From Histidinibacterium lentulum (GTDB lineage Bacteria; Pseudomonadota; Alphaproteobacteria; Rhodobacterales; Rhodobacteraceae): a stretch of DNA of 64,000 nucleotides. Below are positions 10,900-19,602 of the stretch, piece by piece (within the stretch, counting starts at the first letter, position 1; every line of letters starts with the position of its first letter). The stretch spans positions 62,001-126,000 of the forward strand of contig NZ_ML119084.1 in the NCBI RefSeq assembly GCF_003789055.1, given 5' to 3'. Under the pieces are notes generated by a model. That model was not told the origin of the DNA. It did no database searches and saw only the letters and a list, made by a program, of their open reading frames with translations. The position numbers and the translations under genes are program-made.

Positions 10900-11637
10900 A
10901 TGTTCGATCTGACGGGGAAGGCGGCGCTGGTCACGGGCGCGTCGGGCGGCATCGGTGGCGAGATCGCGCGGGCGCTTCATGGCGCGGGGGCGGTCGTGGG
11001 CCTTTCGGGCACGCGGGAGGCGCCGCTCGAGGCGCTGGCGGCGGAACTCGGAGACCGGGCCCATGTGCTGCCCTGCGATCTGGGCGACGCGGAGGCGGTG
11101 GACGCTCTGCCAAAGCGTGCGGCGGAAGCGATGGGGTCTCTCGACATCCTCGTGAACAATGCGGGCATCACGCGCGACGGGCTTTTCATGCGCATGTCGG
11201 ATGCCGACTGGGACGACGTTCTGCGCGTGAACCTGACCGCGGCGATGCGGCTGAGCCGGGGTGCGATGCGCGGCATGATGAAGGCCCGCTGGGGGCGGAT
11301 CGTCAGCATCGGCTCGATCGTGGGGTCCACGGGCAACCCGGGGCAGGCGAATTACGCGGCCGCCAAGGCCGGCCTCGTCGGCATGTCGAAGGCGCTTGCC
11401 TACGAGGTGGCGAGCCGCGGGATCACGGTGAACGTCATCGCGCCGGGCTACATCGGCACGGCGATGACGGAGAAGCTGACCGACGACCAGAAGCAGGGGA
11501 TGCTGGGGCAGATCCCCGTGGGCCGCATGGGCGATCCGAAGGAAATCGGGGCCGCGGCGGTCTATCTGGCCTCCCCGGAAGCGGGCTATGTGACCGGGAC
11601 GGTGCTGCATGTGAACGGCGGGATGGCGATGCTCTAG
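10900..11637 (+). CDS. fabG: 3-oxoacyl-[acyl carrier protein] reductase
   Basis: A 245-residue short-chain dehydrogenase. It shows the NADPH motif TGASGGIGG near residue 14, LVNNAG, catalytic Ser in IVSIGSIVG, and the YAAAK catalytic Tyr/Lys. The C-terminal GYVTGTVLHVNGGMAM is typical of FabG. It reduces 3-oxoacyl-ACP in the elongation cycle. The start at 10900 follows AAGGAGAG; the earlier in-frame start at 10828 would overlap fabD. Followed after 170 bp by acpP with its own promoter. Confidence 0.97.
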   Translation: MFDLTGKAALVTGASGGIGGEIARALHGAGAVVGLSGTREAPLEALAAELGDRAHVLPCDLGDAEAVDALPKRAAEAMGSLDILVNNAGITRDGLFMRMSDADWDDVLRVNLTAAMRLSRGAMRGMMKARWGRIVSIGSIVGSTGNPGQANYAAAKAGLVGMSKALAYEVASRGITVNVIAPGYIGTAMTEKLTDDQKQGMLGQIPVGRMGDPKEIGAAAVYLASPEAGYVTGTVLHVNGGMAML

Positions 11638-11677
11638 GGCTGCCGCAGGGTGCCGGATCGCGTGCTTGTGAAAGCGT

Positions 11678-11705
11678 TTGCCTGCCCCGGAATCTCTGCT
11701 ATAGG
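11678..11705 (+). promoter_or_regulatory. candidate acpP promoter
   Basis: TTGCCT (11678-11683) and TATAGG (11700-11705) with 16-bp spacing in the fabG-acpP gap. This would give acpP, whose product is needed in large amounts, its own transcript with a leader of about 95 nt. Confidence 0.4.
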
Positions 11706-11807
11706 CGGCCCAATCGAGCCGGGGGACGATGCCAGTCGTCCCTTTTTGCCCGCAAAGGGCAGAGATGAAAACGGGCCCCATCGCCCGCGAAGAAGTGAGG
11801 GATAGAC

Positions 11808-12041
11808 ATGAGCGACGTCGCTGATCGCGTGCGCAAGATCGTTGTGGAGCACCTTGGTGTGGACGAGGAGAAGGTGACGGACAACGCCTCCTTCATCGAC
11901 GATCTTGGGGCGGATTCGCTCGATACGGTCGAGCTCGTGATGGCCTTCGAGGAAGAGTTCGGCATCGAGATCCCCGATGATGCGGCGGAGACGATCCAGA
12001 CCTTCGGCGACGCGGTGAAGTTCATCAAGGACGCACAGTAA
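11808..12041 (+). CDS. acpP: acyl carrier protein
   Basis: A 77-residue acidic ACP. The phosphopantetheine attachment motif is [10 protein letters not shown], with the modified Ser at residue 37. Helix II and the acidic [10 protein letters not shown] are canonical. It carries growing acyl chains for FabD, FabG and FabF, encoded on either side. The start follows GAGGGATAG; a strong terminator follows at 12075. Confidence 0.98.
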   Translation: MSDVADRVRKIVVEHLGVDEEKVTDNASFIDDLGADSLDTVELVMAFEEEFGIEIPDDAAETIQTFGDAVKFIKDAQ

Positions 12042-12074
12042 CGCCCCGCGGGCATAGGGCCGGTCAGGCCACGG

Positions 12075-12104
12075 ACGGCGCCCGTTGGGCGCCGTTGTCG
12101 TTTT
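12075..12104 (+). terminator. terminator of acpP
   Basis: Perfect 9-bp stem ACGGCGCCC (12075-12083) / GGGCGCCGT (12087-12095) with a 3-nt loop, followed by TGTCGTTTT. Confidence 0.8.
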
Positions 12105-12107
12105 CCC

Positions 12108-12971
12108 TCAGGCGCTTGCCCGTCTGCCGTCGGGTCGCGGGCCGGTCGCGCGACGGGTGAGGGCGACGACGTCCCCGGGCGGGAGGCGCCGGTCGAAGAC
12201 GAGGCCCGCGGTATCGGCCTTGCGCCAGACGATGCGGGCCGGGCGGGACGCTGCGCCGAGAGCGAGGGTCACGGTGTCGCCGGCCGCGGCGGAGGTCTCC
12301 GTCAGGCTGACCTGGGCACCGAGGCGGCTGAGGTTGGTGACGCGGACGGCGCAGGCCGTACCGTCCGCCGCCCAGAGACGCGCGTCGAGCGCGACGATGT
12401 AACGGCGGCGGTCCTCGTCGTGGCGTGTGCGCAGGGCCTGAAGCGTCCAGAGCAGGGAGGCGACCGAGAGCACGGCACCGACCGCCCAGACTGCGCCGCG
12501 CGCGCCGTCGGCCATGACGGGCGCGGGGCCGCCCCTGAGGAGGCCGTCGTCAAGCCGCCCGGTGGCGCAGTCGAAACCCTCCATCAGCCGGGCGAGGTCG
12601 GCGGGCAGCGTAGCGGTGGCGGGATCCCGGAGCAGGTCGCGCAGCTGGTCGGCGGACCCGTCGGAGACCACCCGGTCGAGCCGGGCCGCAGCCTCAAGAT
12701 GGTCGCGCACGAGGTCCTGGCGTCCCTCGAGGTGCGTGCCGGCGAGCATCCGCGGCAGATCCATGCGCGCCAGTGCCGCCCGTTCGTTGCGCAGCACAGC
12801 CATTTCGACCCCGCGGGGGCGCAGGTCGCCGGCGGCGCCTGCCTCGATCACCGCGGTCTGCGCGCGGGCGAGGCGGGTCAGACCCTCCGCCAGATCGCAG
12901 GCCGGCGCGGCGGCGGGGGCCGGCGCCGAGAGGACGAGGACCAGGAGGCTCGAGGGAATCAGCTGTCGCAT
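12108..12971 (-). CDS. membrane-anchored PilZ-domain protein
   Basis: A 287-residue protein. It has an N-terminal signal-like segment (about 1-22, SSLLVLVLSAPAPAAAPA), an alpha-helical, probably periplasmic, region to about residue 150, one membrane helix (GAVWAVGAVLSVASLLWTL, about 158-178) and a C-terminal PilZ-like domain (about 188-270). The PilZ motif NLSRLGAQV (N-x-S-x-x-G) is clear. The RxxxR c-di-GMP motif is not well formed in RRRYIVALDARL, so nucleotide binding is uncertain. It is the only minus-strand gene within the fatty acid block, between the acpP terminator and the fabF promoter. A role in linking an envelope signal to a PilZ output is inference. Confidence 0.7.
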   Translation of the reverse strand: MRQLIPSSLLVLVLSAPAPAAAPACDLAEGLTRLARAQTAVIEAGAAGDLRPRGVEMAVLRNERAALARMDLPRMLAGTHLEGRQDLVRDHLEAAARLDRVVSDGSADQLRDLLRDPATATLPADLARLMEGFDCATGRLDDGLLRGGPAPVMADGARGAVWAVGAVLSVASLLWTLQALRTRHDEDRRRYIVALDARLWAADGTACAVRVTNLSRLGAQVSLTETSAAAGDTVTLALGAASRPARIVWRKADTAGLVFDRRLPPGDVVALTRRATGPRPDGRRASA

Positions 12972-13066
12972 GGGCGCCCCCTTGGCAGGAAGTCTCGGTC
13001 CGGCCTATCGGGGCCGCTCTCAAGATCCGGTTAAGGCGGTCGCTTGCCGCTCCCGGAGCCCCGCTC

Positions 13067-13096
13067 TTGCCCCCGCTTCGGTGGTGAGGCTATCAG
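13067..13096 (+). promoter_or_regulatory. candidate fabF-mltG promoter
   Basis: TTGCCC (13067-13072) and TATCAG (13091-13096) with 18-bp spacing, about 35 bp before the fabF start, in the divergent gap with the PilZ gene. Confidence 0.35.
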
Positions 13097-13131
13097 GACC
13101 TGAACAACCGGCGGATATGCGGGGGCGGAGC

Positions 13132-14388
13132 ATGAGGCGAGTGGTCGTGACGGGTCTGGGTCTGGTGACCCCGCTGGCCGATGGCGTGGAGCCGTCCTGG
13201 GCGGCGATCCTCGAGGGCAAATCGGGTGCCGGGCCGATCACGCGGTTCGACACGTCGGGCGTCGTCACCACCTATGCCTGCGAAGTGCCCTATGGCGACG
13301 GAACGAACGGGACGTTCGACCCCGATGCCTACATGGAGCCGAAGGAGCGGCGGAAGGTGGATACCTTCATCGTCTTCGCCATGGCCGCGGCGCAGCAGGC
13401 GGTTCAGGATGCGGGCTGGTTGCCAGAGGACGACAGGGGGCGGTTGCGCACGGGCGTGCTCACGGGGTCGGGCATCGGCGGGCTGCAGTCGATCGCGGAG
13501 ACGGCCCTGATGATGAAGGAGAAGGGGCCGCGGCGCGTCTCTCCGTTCTTCGTGCCGGGGGCGCTGATCAACCTGATCTCCGGGCAGATCGCGATCCGCT
13601 ATGGCTTCAGGGGGCCGAACCACGCGGTCGTGACCGCCTGTTCCACCGGCGCCCATGCCATCGGGGACGCGGCGCAGCTGATCAAGCTCGGCAAGGCCGA
13701 CGTGATGATCGCGGGCGGCGCCGAGGCCGCGATCTGCGAAATCGGAATCGCCGGTTTCAACGCCTGCAAGGCGCTCTCCACGAAGCGTGCCAATGCGCCT
13801 GAGACCGCGAGCCGGCCCTATGATGTCGACCGCGACGGGTTCGTCATGGGTGAGGGTGCGGGCATGGTCGTGCTCGAGGACTACGAGCACGCCAAGGCCC
13901 GCGGCGCGAAGATCTACGCCGAGGTGAAGGGCTATGGCCTTTCGGGCGACGCCTATCACATCACCGCGCCCAGCGAGGACGGCGAGGGCGGCGAGCGGTC
14001 CATGCGGATGGCGCTGGAGGAAGCCGGGTTGCAGCCCGAGGATATCGACTACATCAACGCGCATGGCACCTCGACCATGGCGGACGTGATCGAACTGGCG
14101 GCCGTGGAGCGACTGATGGGCGACCATGCGGGCAAGGTCACCATGTCGTCGACCAAGTCGATGACGGGGCATCTGCTGGGGGCCGCAGGCGCGATCGAGG
14201 CGATCTTCTCTATCCTCGCCGTCCGCGACCAGGTGGCGCCGCCCACGATCAACCTCGACAACCCGGCTGTCGAAACGTCGGTGGACCTTGCGGCGAACGG
14301 CAAGCGCGAGCGGGAGATCGAATTCGCGCTCTCGAACAGCTTCGGGTTCGGCGGGACCAACGCGAGCGTGCTCTTCGGGAGGGTTTGA
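13132..14388 (+). CDS. fabF: 3-oxoacyl-[acyl carrier protein] synthase II
   Basis: A 418-residue beta-ketoacyl-ACP synthase that elongates acyl-ACP with malonyl-ACP. The Cys-His-His triad is visible: ACSTGAHAIG (Cys at residue 170), INAHGTST and STKSMTGHLLGAAGA. The C-terminal SFGFGGTNAS is canonical. The ATG at 13132 follows GGCGGAG; an in-frame ATG at 13117 (MRGRSM) is the alternative. mltG begins 4 bp after its stop. Confidence 0.96.
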   Translation: MRRVVVTGLGLVTPLADGVEPSWAAILEGKSGAGPITRFDTSGVVTTYACEVPYGDGTNGTFDPDAYMEPKERRKVDTFIVFAMAAAQQAVQDAGWLPEDDRGRLRTGVLTGSGIGGLQSIAETALMMKEKGPRRVSPFFVPGALINLISGQIAIRYGFRGPNHAVVTACSTGAHAIGDAAQLIKLGKADVMIAGGAEAAICEIGIAGFNACKALSTKRANAPETASRPYDVDRDGFVMGEGAGMVVLEDYEHAKARGAKIYAEVKGYGLSGDAYHITAPSEDGEGGERSMRMALEEAGLQPEDIDYINAHGTSTMADVIELAAVERLMGDHAGKVTMSSTKSMTGHLLGAAGAIEAIFSILAVRDQVAPPTINLDNPAVETSVDLAANGKREREIEFALSNSFGFGGTNASVLFGRV

Positions 14389-14392
14389 GCCG

Positions 14393-15556
14393 ATGTGGCG
14401 CTCCATCGCCTCCAATGCGCTGACGGTCTTCGTTGTCGGGCTGTTCCTGCTTGCGGGCGTCGTGATCTGGGGGACGGAGAGCTACGAGGCGGAGGGACCT
14501 CTGGAGCAGGCCGTCTGCCTGCAGGTGCCGCGCGGCGCCTCGATGTGGAGCGTGAGCGAGAACCTCGGCCAGAAGGGGGCCGTGGTGTCGCCGACGCTGT
14601 TCCGGATGGGGGTGCAGTATGCCGACCTCGGAGACGACCTGAAGGCAGGGAGCTTCCTGATCCCGGAGCGGGCCTCGATGGCCCAGATCGCGGCGCTGGT
14701 GACGGGCGACGGGGTGTCGACCTGCGGCACGGAGGTGATCTACCGCGTGGGCGTCAATTCGGCCCGGGTGGAGGTGCGGGAACTCGATCCGGCGACGGGG
14801 GAATATGTCGAGCTTGTCCGGTTCGATCCGGTGGAGGAGGCCGCGCCCGACGCCTATATCGCGGTCAAGCAGGAAGCGGATACGCAGTATCGCGTGGCGC
14901 TGGCCGAAGGGGTCACGAGCTGGTCCATCGTTCAGGCTCTGAACGCGATCGACACGCTGGAGGGCGCGGTGGAGGAGATCCCCGAGGAGGGGTGGCTTGC
15001 CCCCGACAGCTATGCCTTTGCGCCGGGGGATTCGGTCGCGGGGATGCTGGGGCAGATGCGCGCACGGCAGGAGCGCATCCTCGCCGAGGAATGGGCCGCG
15101 CGTGCGGACGACCTGCCCTACGAGACCCCGGAGGAGGCGCTGATCATGGCCTCCATCGTGGAGAAGGAAACCGGCGAGGCGGAGGAGCGGCCGCAGGTGG
15201 CGAGCGTTTTCGTCAACCGGCTGCGGCAGGGCTGGCGGCTGCAGACCGACCCGACGGTCATCTATGGGGTGACAGAGGGGCGGGGTGTGCTGGGGCGCGG
15301 GCTGCGGCAGAGCGAGCTTGACGCAGAGACGCCGTGGAACACCTACCGGATCGACGGGCTGCCGCCCACGCCCATCGCCAATCCGGGCCGGGCCGCGATC
15401 CGGGCGGCGCTCAATCCGGACACCACGGAGTACTTCTTCTTCGTGGCGGACGGGACGGGCGGCCATGCGTTCTCGCAGACGCTCGAGGAGCACAACCGCA
15501 ACGTCGCGCGCTGGCGCGAGATCGAGGCGCAGCAGGAGGCCGCAAACGGCGGCTGA
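14393..15556 (+). CDS. mltG: endolytic murein transglycosylase
   Basis: A 387-residue MltG/YceG-family protein. It has one N-terminal membrane helix (about 8-27, ALTVFVVGLFLLAGVVIWG), a LysM-like region, and the catalytic domain with IVEKETGEAEER, whose first Glu is the family catalytic residue. LQTDPTVIYG and PWNTYRIDGLPPTPIANPG are also conserved. It cleaves nascent peptidoglycan strands at the membrane. The fabF-mltG pairing is common in proteobacteria. A cysteine pair (about residues 41 and 109) may form a disulphide in the periplasm. Confidence 0.95.
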   Translation: MWRSIASNALTVFVVGLFLLAGVVIWGTESYEAEGPLEQAVCLQVPRGASMWSVSENLGQKGAVVSPTLFRMGVQYADLGDDLKAGSFLIPERASMAQIAALVTGDGVSTCGTEVIYRVGVNSARVEVRELDPATGEYVELVRFDPVEEAAPDAYIAVKQEADTQYRVALAEGVTSWSIVQALNAIDTLEGAVEEIPEEGWLAPDSYAFAPGDSVAGMLGQMRARQERILAEEWAARADDLPYETPEEALIMASIVEKETGEAEERPQVASVFVNRLRQGWRLQTDPTVIYGVTEGRGVLGRGLRQSELDAETPWNTYRIDGLPPTPIANPGRAAIRAALNPDTTEYFFFVADGTGGHAFSQTLEEHNRNVARWREIEAQQEAANGG

Positions 15557-15851
15557 GCCCGGCGAAGCATTCGGGACCTGTCCCAAAGGACAGTCGTTGC
15601 CTCGCTTCGGGAGCGACGGAGCGGTTTTCGCCCGGGTCCGGGACTGGCCGGTATTTCAGGGGCTTGTCCGTGGGACCGGCCCAAATCCACATGAAGATGC
15701 AACGCCAATAATCTGAAATCATGTATTTTTCAGCTGCTCTGGGCTATGGTGTCCATCTTGCTGGACAGCTCTCTCGGCGAGCGCGCGTGACGCCTGCGCC
15801 GTGACGGCCGATCCATCATCGGATGAACCAACTGGCATTGGCTTGGATCGC
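15557..15851 (+). promoter_or_regulatory. leader region of the GTA cluster
   Basis: About 295 nt without a gene. It holds two overlapping, mutually exclusive small hairpins: GGGAC-CT-GTCCC (15573-15584) and CTGTCC-CAAA-GGACAG (15578-15593). An AT-rich patch at about 15712-15735 (TGAAATCATGTATTTTTCAG) stands out from the GC-rich surroundings and is the likeliest place for the GTA promoter. No clear -35/-10 pair was found. Confidence 0.35.
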
Positions 15852-16199
15852 ATGGCTCAGACAGATGACCCGGATTCGGACACTCCCTGGAAGGACTATG
15901 CAAGCGACGTGCGCAAGGCCGAGGTGTCTTTGCATGCGCTGACGAATGTTCTCACCGATCTTGTCGACGAGACGACGAAGGATCGCGGGAAGCAGGCGGC
16001 GAAACTGCCGGCGCAGGCGGCGGAGCTGGCGATCGCCCTGCGCCGCGCGGTGGAGATCGAGGAGAAGTACCATGCATGGATCGCCCATCGGCGGAAGACC
16101 CTTCAGGCCGGGGATTACGACTTCGACGCGGCCCTTGCCGAAATCCGACGCCGCCTGGATCAGCTCCGAGCCCTCGTTGATTCAGGACCTGCTGCTTGA
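15852..16199 (+). CDS. GTA g1, small terminase-like protein
   Basis: A 115-residue, charged, mostly helical protein starting MAQTDDPDSDTPWKDYASDV. It is the first gene before the large terminase, where R. capsulatus GTA g1 (TerS) lies, and is close to it in size. A GTG at 15801 is an in-frame alternative start adding 17 residues. The sequence AEVSLHALTNVLTDLV plus ELAIALRRAVEIEEKYHAWI suggests coiled or helical pairing, as expected for a small terminase. The assignment rests mainly on position. Confidence 0.7.
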   Translation: MAQTDDPDSDTPWKDYASDVRKAEVSLHALTNVLTDLVDETTKDRGKQAAKLPAQAAELAIALRRAVEIEEKYHAWIAHRRKTLQAGDYDFDAALAEIRRRLDQLRALVDSGPAA

Positions 16200-17475
16200 G
16201 GATCTGAGCGTTCACGACACCTGCGCGCTCCCCTGGCTGTGGGAGTTCTGGGCGATGGAGCACCAGCGCCCGCCGCCGGGGGACTGGCGGGCATGGGTGG
16301 TCCTTGGGGGCAGGGGCGCGGGCAAGACGCGGGCCGGCGCGGAATGGGTGCGCAGCATGGCGGAGGGCTCGCGCACCCTCGATCCCGGGCGGGCGCGGCG
16401 GATCGCGCTGGTGGGCGAGACCATCGACCAGGCGCGGGAAGTCATGGTGATGGGAGACAGCGGCCTGCTGGCCTGCTGTCCGCCCGACCGCAAGCCCGAC
16501 TGGATCGCAGGGCGGAACGTCGTGCGTTGGTCGAACGGTGCGGAGGCGCAGCTCTTTTCAGCCCACTCGCCCGAGACCCTGAGGGGGCCGCAGTTCGATG
16601 CGGCCTGGGCGGACGAGCTGGCGAAATGGCCGAAGGCGGCGGAGACCTGGGACATGCTGGGCTTTGCCCTGCGGCTGGGGCGCGATCCCAAGGTCTGCGT
16701 GACCACGACGCCGAGGGCCTCGCGCGTGCTGCAGGAGCTGCTCGAGCGGGAGAGTACGGTCTGCACCCATGCGCCGACCGAGGCCAATGCCGCGAACCTC
16801 GCGCCCGGGTTCATCGCGGAGATGCGTGCGCGGCACGGGCGGGGACGGCTGGCGCGGCAGGAGCTCGATGGGCTTTTCCTCGACGATATCGAGGGAGCGC
16901 TCTGGCCGCAGGGGGTGCTGGCGGACTGCCTGAGGGGGGCGGCGCCGCCGCTCGACCGGGTGGTGGTGGCGGTGGACCCGTCGGTTTCGGCGGGCCGGGG
17001 CGCGGACGAGGTCGGGATCATCGTGGCGGGGGTCGAGGCGAGGGGGCCGCGGCAGGACTGGCGCGGCTGGGTGATCGAGGATGCCACGGTCTCGGGATGC
17101 AGCCCGGCGGTGTGGATGGAGCGGGCGGTGGACGCCTACCGGCGCCACGGCGCGAACCGGCTCGTGGCGGAGGTGAACCAGGGCGGCGAGCTGGTGCGGG
17201 AGGTTCTGGCGCAGATCGATCCGGGGGTGGCGTTCAAGCCGCTCCATGCGGTGAGGGACAAGAGCGTGAGGGCCGAGCCCGTGGCCGTGCTCTACGAGCA
17301 GGGACGGGTGTTCCACGTGGGCGGATTTCCGAAGCTGGAGGACCAGATGGCGGAGATGAGCGCCACGGGCTTTCGCGGGCGCGGATCGCCGGACCGGGTC
17401 GACGCGCTTGTCTGGGCGCTGACGGAGCTGATGCTGGGGCCGGGGTCGGGGCCGCCGCGGGCGAGGATGCTCTGA
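16177..17475 (+). CDS. GTA g2, terminase large subunit
   Basis: About 432 residues. The packaging ATPase has Walker A GGRGAGKTRAG and Walker-B-like FDAAWADELAKW. The C-terminal RNase-H-like nuclease has VVVAVDPSVSAG and DRVDALVWALTEL with conserved acidic residues. It fills GTA heads with fragments of host DNA. No ATG precedes the conserved WLWEFWAMEHQ region, so a TTG at 16177 overlapping g1 by 23 nt is proposed; the ATG at 16255 would cut conserved residues. Downstream, a 181-nt gap precedes the portal gene. Confidence 0.92.
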   Translation: MIQDLLLEDLSVHDTCALPWLWEFWAMEHQRPPPGDWRAWVVLGGRGAGKTRAGAEWVRSMAEGSRTLDPGRARRIALVGETIDQAREVMVMGDSGLLACCPPDRKPDWIAGRNVVRWSNGAEAQLFSAHSPETLRGPQFDAAWADELAKWPKAAETWDMLGFALRLGRDPKVCVTTTPRASRVLQELLERESTVCTHAPTEANAANLAPGFIAEMRARHGRGRLARQELDGLFLDDIEGALWPQGVLADCLRGAAPPLDRVVVAVDPSVSAGRGADEVGIIVAGVEARGPRQDWRGWVIEDATVSGCSPAVWMERAVDAYRRHGANRLVAEVNQGGELVREVLAQIDPGVAFKPLHAVRDKSVRAEPVAVLYEQGRVFHVGGFPKLEDQMAEMSATGFRGRGSPDRVDALVWALTELMLGPGSGPPRARML

Positions 17476-17500
17476 ATTCATCTCGATTCGTCATTTCTGA

Positions 17501-17530
17501 CGGCCTCGCCCCCCCAGGGCGGGGCCGTTT
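17501..17530 (+). repeat. hairpin between terminase and portal genes
   Basis: Inverted repeat CGGCCTCGCC (17501-17510) / GGCGGGGCCG (17518-17527) with one G-T pair, followed by TTT. It resembles a weak terminator or RNA-processing hairpin inside the GTA cluster. Confidence 0.4.
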
Positions 17531-17656
17531 CGCATCGGACCTGCGCCCTGGCGGACCCGCGCAACGGGGCGCGCGCGGTGGGTGCGCGAGGCCTTAAGGC
17601 TTGGGCGCCATAACGCTCTCCACGACGCGGCAAGGCCCACGACCGAGGAGTGAAGC

Positions 17657-18826
17657 ATGTTCGACTTTCTGAAGCGGGCGCAGGGCGAGGCCCCCGAGGC
17701 CAAGGCGTCTGCCACGGGTCCGGTCATCGCGATGACGACCTCGGGCCGGGTGGCCTGGTCGCCGCGCGACACCGCTTCGCTGACGAAATCGGGTTTCGCA
17801 GGGAACCCGGTGGGGTTCCGTTCGGTGCGGATGATCGCCGAAGCCGCGGCGGCGGTGCCCGTCGTCGTGCAGGATGCGGGCGCGCGCTATGCCGAGCATC
17901 CGCTGCTGGCGCTGATCGAGCGGCCGAATGGCGGGCAGGGCCGGGCGGAGTTCCTCGAGGCGCTGATCGGTCAGTTGCTGCTGACCGGGAACGGCTATGT
18001 GGAGGCGGCGGGCGCGGGCGAGGGTTTGCCGGCGGAGCTTCATGTGCTGCGCTCGGACCGGATGAGCCTCGTGCCGGGGGGCGACGGCTGGCCGGTGGCC
18101 TATGACTACACGGTCGGCGGGCGGACGCATCGCTTTGCGATGGGCGAGGGCGCGAGCCCGGTGTGCCATATCAAGAGCTTTCATCCGCAGGACGACCATT
18201 ACGGTCTTTCGGCGCTGCAGGCGGCAGCGACGGCGCTCGATGTGCACAACGCCGCGTCGCGCTGGTCGAAGGCGCTGCTCGACAATGCGGCGCGGCCTTC
18301 GGGTGCCATCGTCTACAAGGGCGCGGACGGCTACGGGCATCTGGCGCCCGAGCAGTTCGAACGGCTGCGCGACGAGATGGAGAGCCAGCACCAGGGCGCG
18401 CGCAACGCGGGACGGCCGATGCTGCTCGAGGGCGGGCTCGACTGGAAACCCATGGGCTTCTCGCCGTCGGACATGGAGTTCCAGAAGACCAAGGATGCCG
18501 CGGCGCGGGAGATCGCCATGGCCTTCGGCATTCCGCCGATGCTGCTGGGGATCCCGGGCGATGCGACCTACGCGAATTATCAGGAGGCGAACCGCGCCTT
18601 CTATCGTCTTACGGTGCTGCCGGTGCTGCAGAAGGTGACGGCCGCGCTGGGGGCCTGGCTGGCGGATCACTCCGGCGCGTCGGTGCGGCTGTCTCCGGAC
18701 CTCGACCAGATCCCGGCGCTGTCGGCCGAGCGCGAGGCGCAATGGCGTCGCATCGGGCAGGCGGATTTCCTGTCGGACGACGAGAAGCGGCGCCTTCTGG
18801 GCCTGCCGGTGGAGGGGGACTCATGA
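17657..18826 (+). CDS. GTA g3, portal protein (HK97 type)
   Basis: A 389-residue HK97-family portal protein, the dodecameric DNA channel at the head vertex. Landmarks: GFAGNPVGFRSVRMIAEAAA near the N-terminus, IGQLLLTGNGYVE, ELHVLRSDRM, CHIKSFHPQDDHYGLSAL and the C-terminal AMAFGIPPMLLGIPGDATYANYQEA. Length fits the GTA homologue. The next gene starts in an ATGA overlap with the portal stop codon, so translation is coupled. Confidence 0.95.
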   Translation: MFDFLKRAQGEAPEAKASATGPVIAMTTSGRVAWSPRDTASLTKSGFAGNPVGFRSVRMIAEAAAAVPVVVQDAGARYAEHPLLALIERPNGGQGRAEFLEALIGQLLLTGNGYVEAAGAGEGLPAELHVLRSDRMSLVPGGDGWPVAYDYTVGGRTHRFAMGEGASPVCHIKSFHPQDDHYGLSALQAAATALDVHNAASRWSKALLDNAARPSGAIVYKGADGYGHLAPEQFERLRDEMESQHQGARNAGRPMLLEGGLDWKPMGFSPSDMEFQKTKDAAAREIAMAFGIPPMLLGIPGDATYANYQEANRAFYRLTVLPVLQKVTAALGAWLADHSGASVRLSPDLDQIPALSAEREAQWRRIGQADFLSDDEKRRLLGLPVEGDS

Positions 18827-19035
18827 GCGATCGGGTGGTGGAACTGGGAGAACGGCGCGCACGGGGACCGGGGCATGATTTCTGGTTCGCGCAGGTCGAT
18901 CTGAGGCTGACGCGCATCGAGACCATGGTGGCGCGGCTGGAGAAGACGCTGTGGCTGGCGGGCTACGGCGCGGGGACACTGCTGGCGCTCGTGGCGCTGG
19001 CGGCGCTGATCGGGTGGGGATCGGGGGGCAGGTGA
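18823..19035 (+). CDS. GTA g3.5, small head-formation protein
   Basis: A 70-residue protein beginning MSDRVVELGERRARGPGHDFWFA, with a helical region (LRLTRIETMVARLEKTLW) and a C-terminal hydrophobic segment (GAGTLLALVALAALIGW). It overlaps the portal stop by 4 nt and its own stop overlaps the protease start. The position between portal and protease matches the small GTA head-formation gene of R. capsulatus (rcc01685). Its exact role is unclear. Confidence 0.8.
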   Translation: MSDRVVELGERRARGPGHDFWFAQVDLRLTRIETMVARLEKTLWLAGYGAGTLLALVALAALIGWGSGGR

Positions 19036-19580
19036 TGGAGCTCGAGCACAAGTTCGTCCGGATCGGCGGGGAAGTCGCGCTGCGCGAGGGTCATGTGATC
19101 GAGGGTTATGCCTCGCTCTTCGGCCTGCCGGACCAAGGCGGGGACACGGTGCTGGCGGGGGCCTACGGCGCCTCTCTGAGGGCGCTCTCGGCGAAGGGCG
19201 GCAAGGTCAAGATGCTCTGGCAGCATGACCCCGCCCAGCCCATCGGCGTCTGGGACGAGGTGCGCGAGGACGGGCGGGGCCTCTGGGTCAAGGGGCGGCT
19301 TCTGCCGGAGGTGGCGCGGGCGCGGGAGGCCGCGGCGCTGATCGGGGCGGGGGCCATCGACGGGCTGTCGATCGGCTACCGCACGAAGAAGGCGCAAGGC
19401 GGCAAGGGCGGGCGGCTGCTGTCGGAACTGGAGCTCTGGGAGGTGTCGCTGGTCACCTTTCCGATGCTGCCCGAGGCCCGGGTGGGCCGGAAGGCCGAGC
19501 GGGACACGGACGGGGACGCGCTGATGCGCGACCTGGCCGCGGCCTTCGAGGGTGCCCGCGGGGCACTGACCGGGGCGTGA
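19035..19580 (+). CDS. GTA g4, prohead protease
   Basis: A 181-residue HK97-type (S78) prohead serine protease starting MELEHKFVRIG. The catalytic His is in KMLWQHDPAQP and the Ser in DGLSIGYRTKK; the family pattern GYASLFGLPDQGGDTV is clear. It matures the capsid by removing the scaffold-like N-terminus of the major capsid protein encoded next. The start overlaps the g3.5 stop. Confidence 0.94.
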   Translation: MELEHKFVRIGGEVALREGHVIEGYASLFGLPDQGGDTVLAGAYGASLRALSAKGGKVKMLWQHDPAQPIGVWDEVREDGRGLWVKGRLLPEVARAREAAALIGAGAIDGLSIGYRTKKAQGGKGGRLLSELELWEVSLVTFPMLPEARVGRKAERDTDGDALMRDLAAAFEGARGALTGA

Positions 19581-19602
19581 GCCTCAAGCGAAAGGACACG
19601 GG

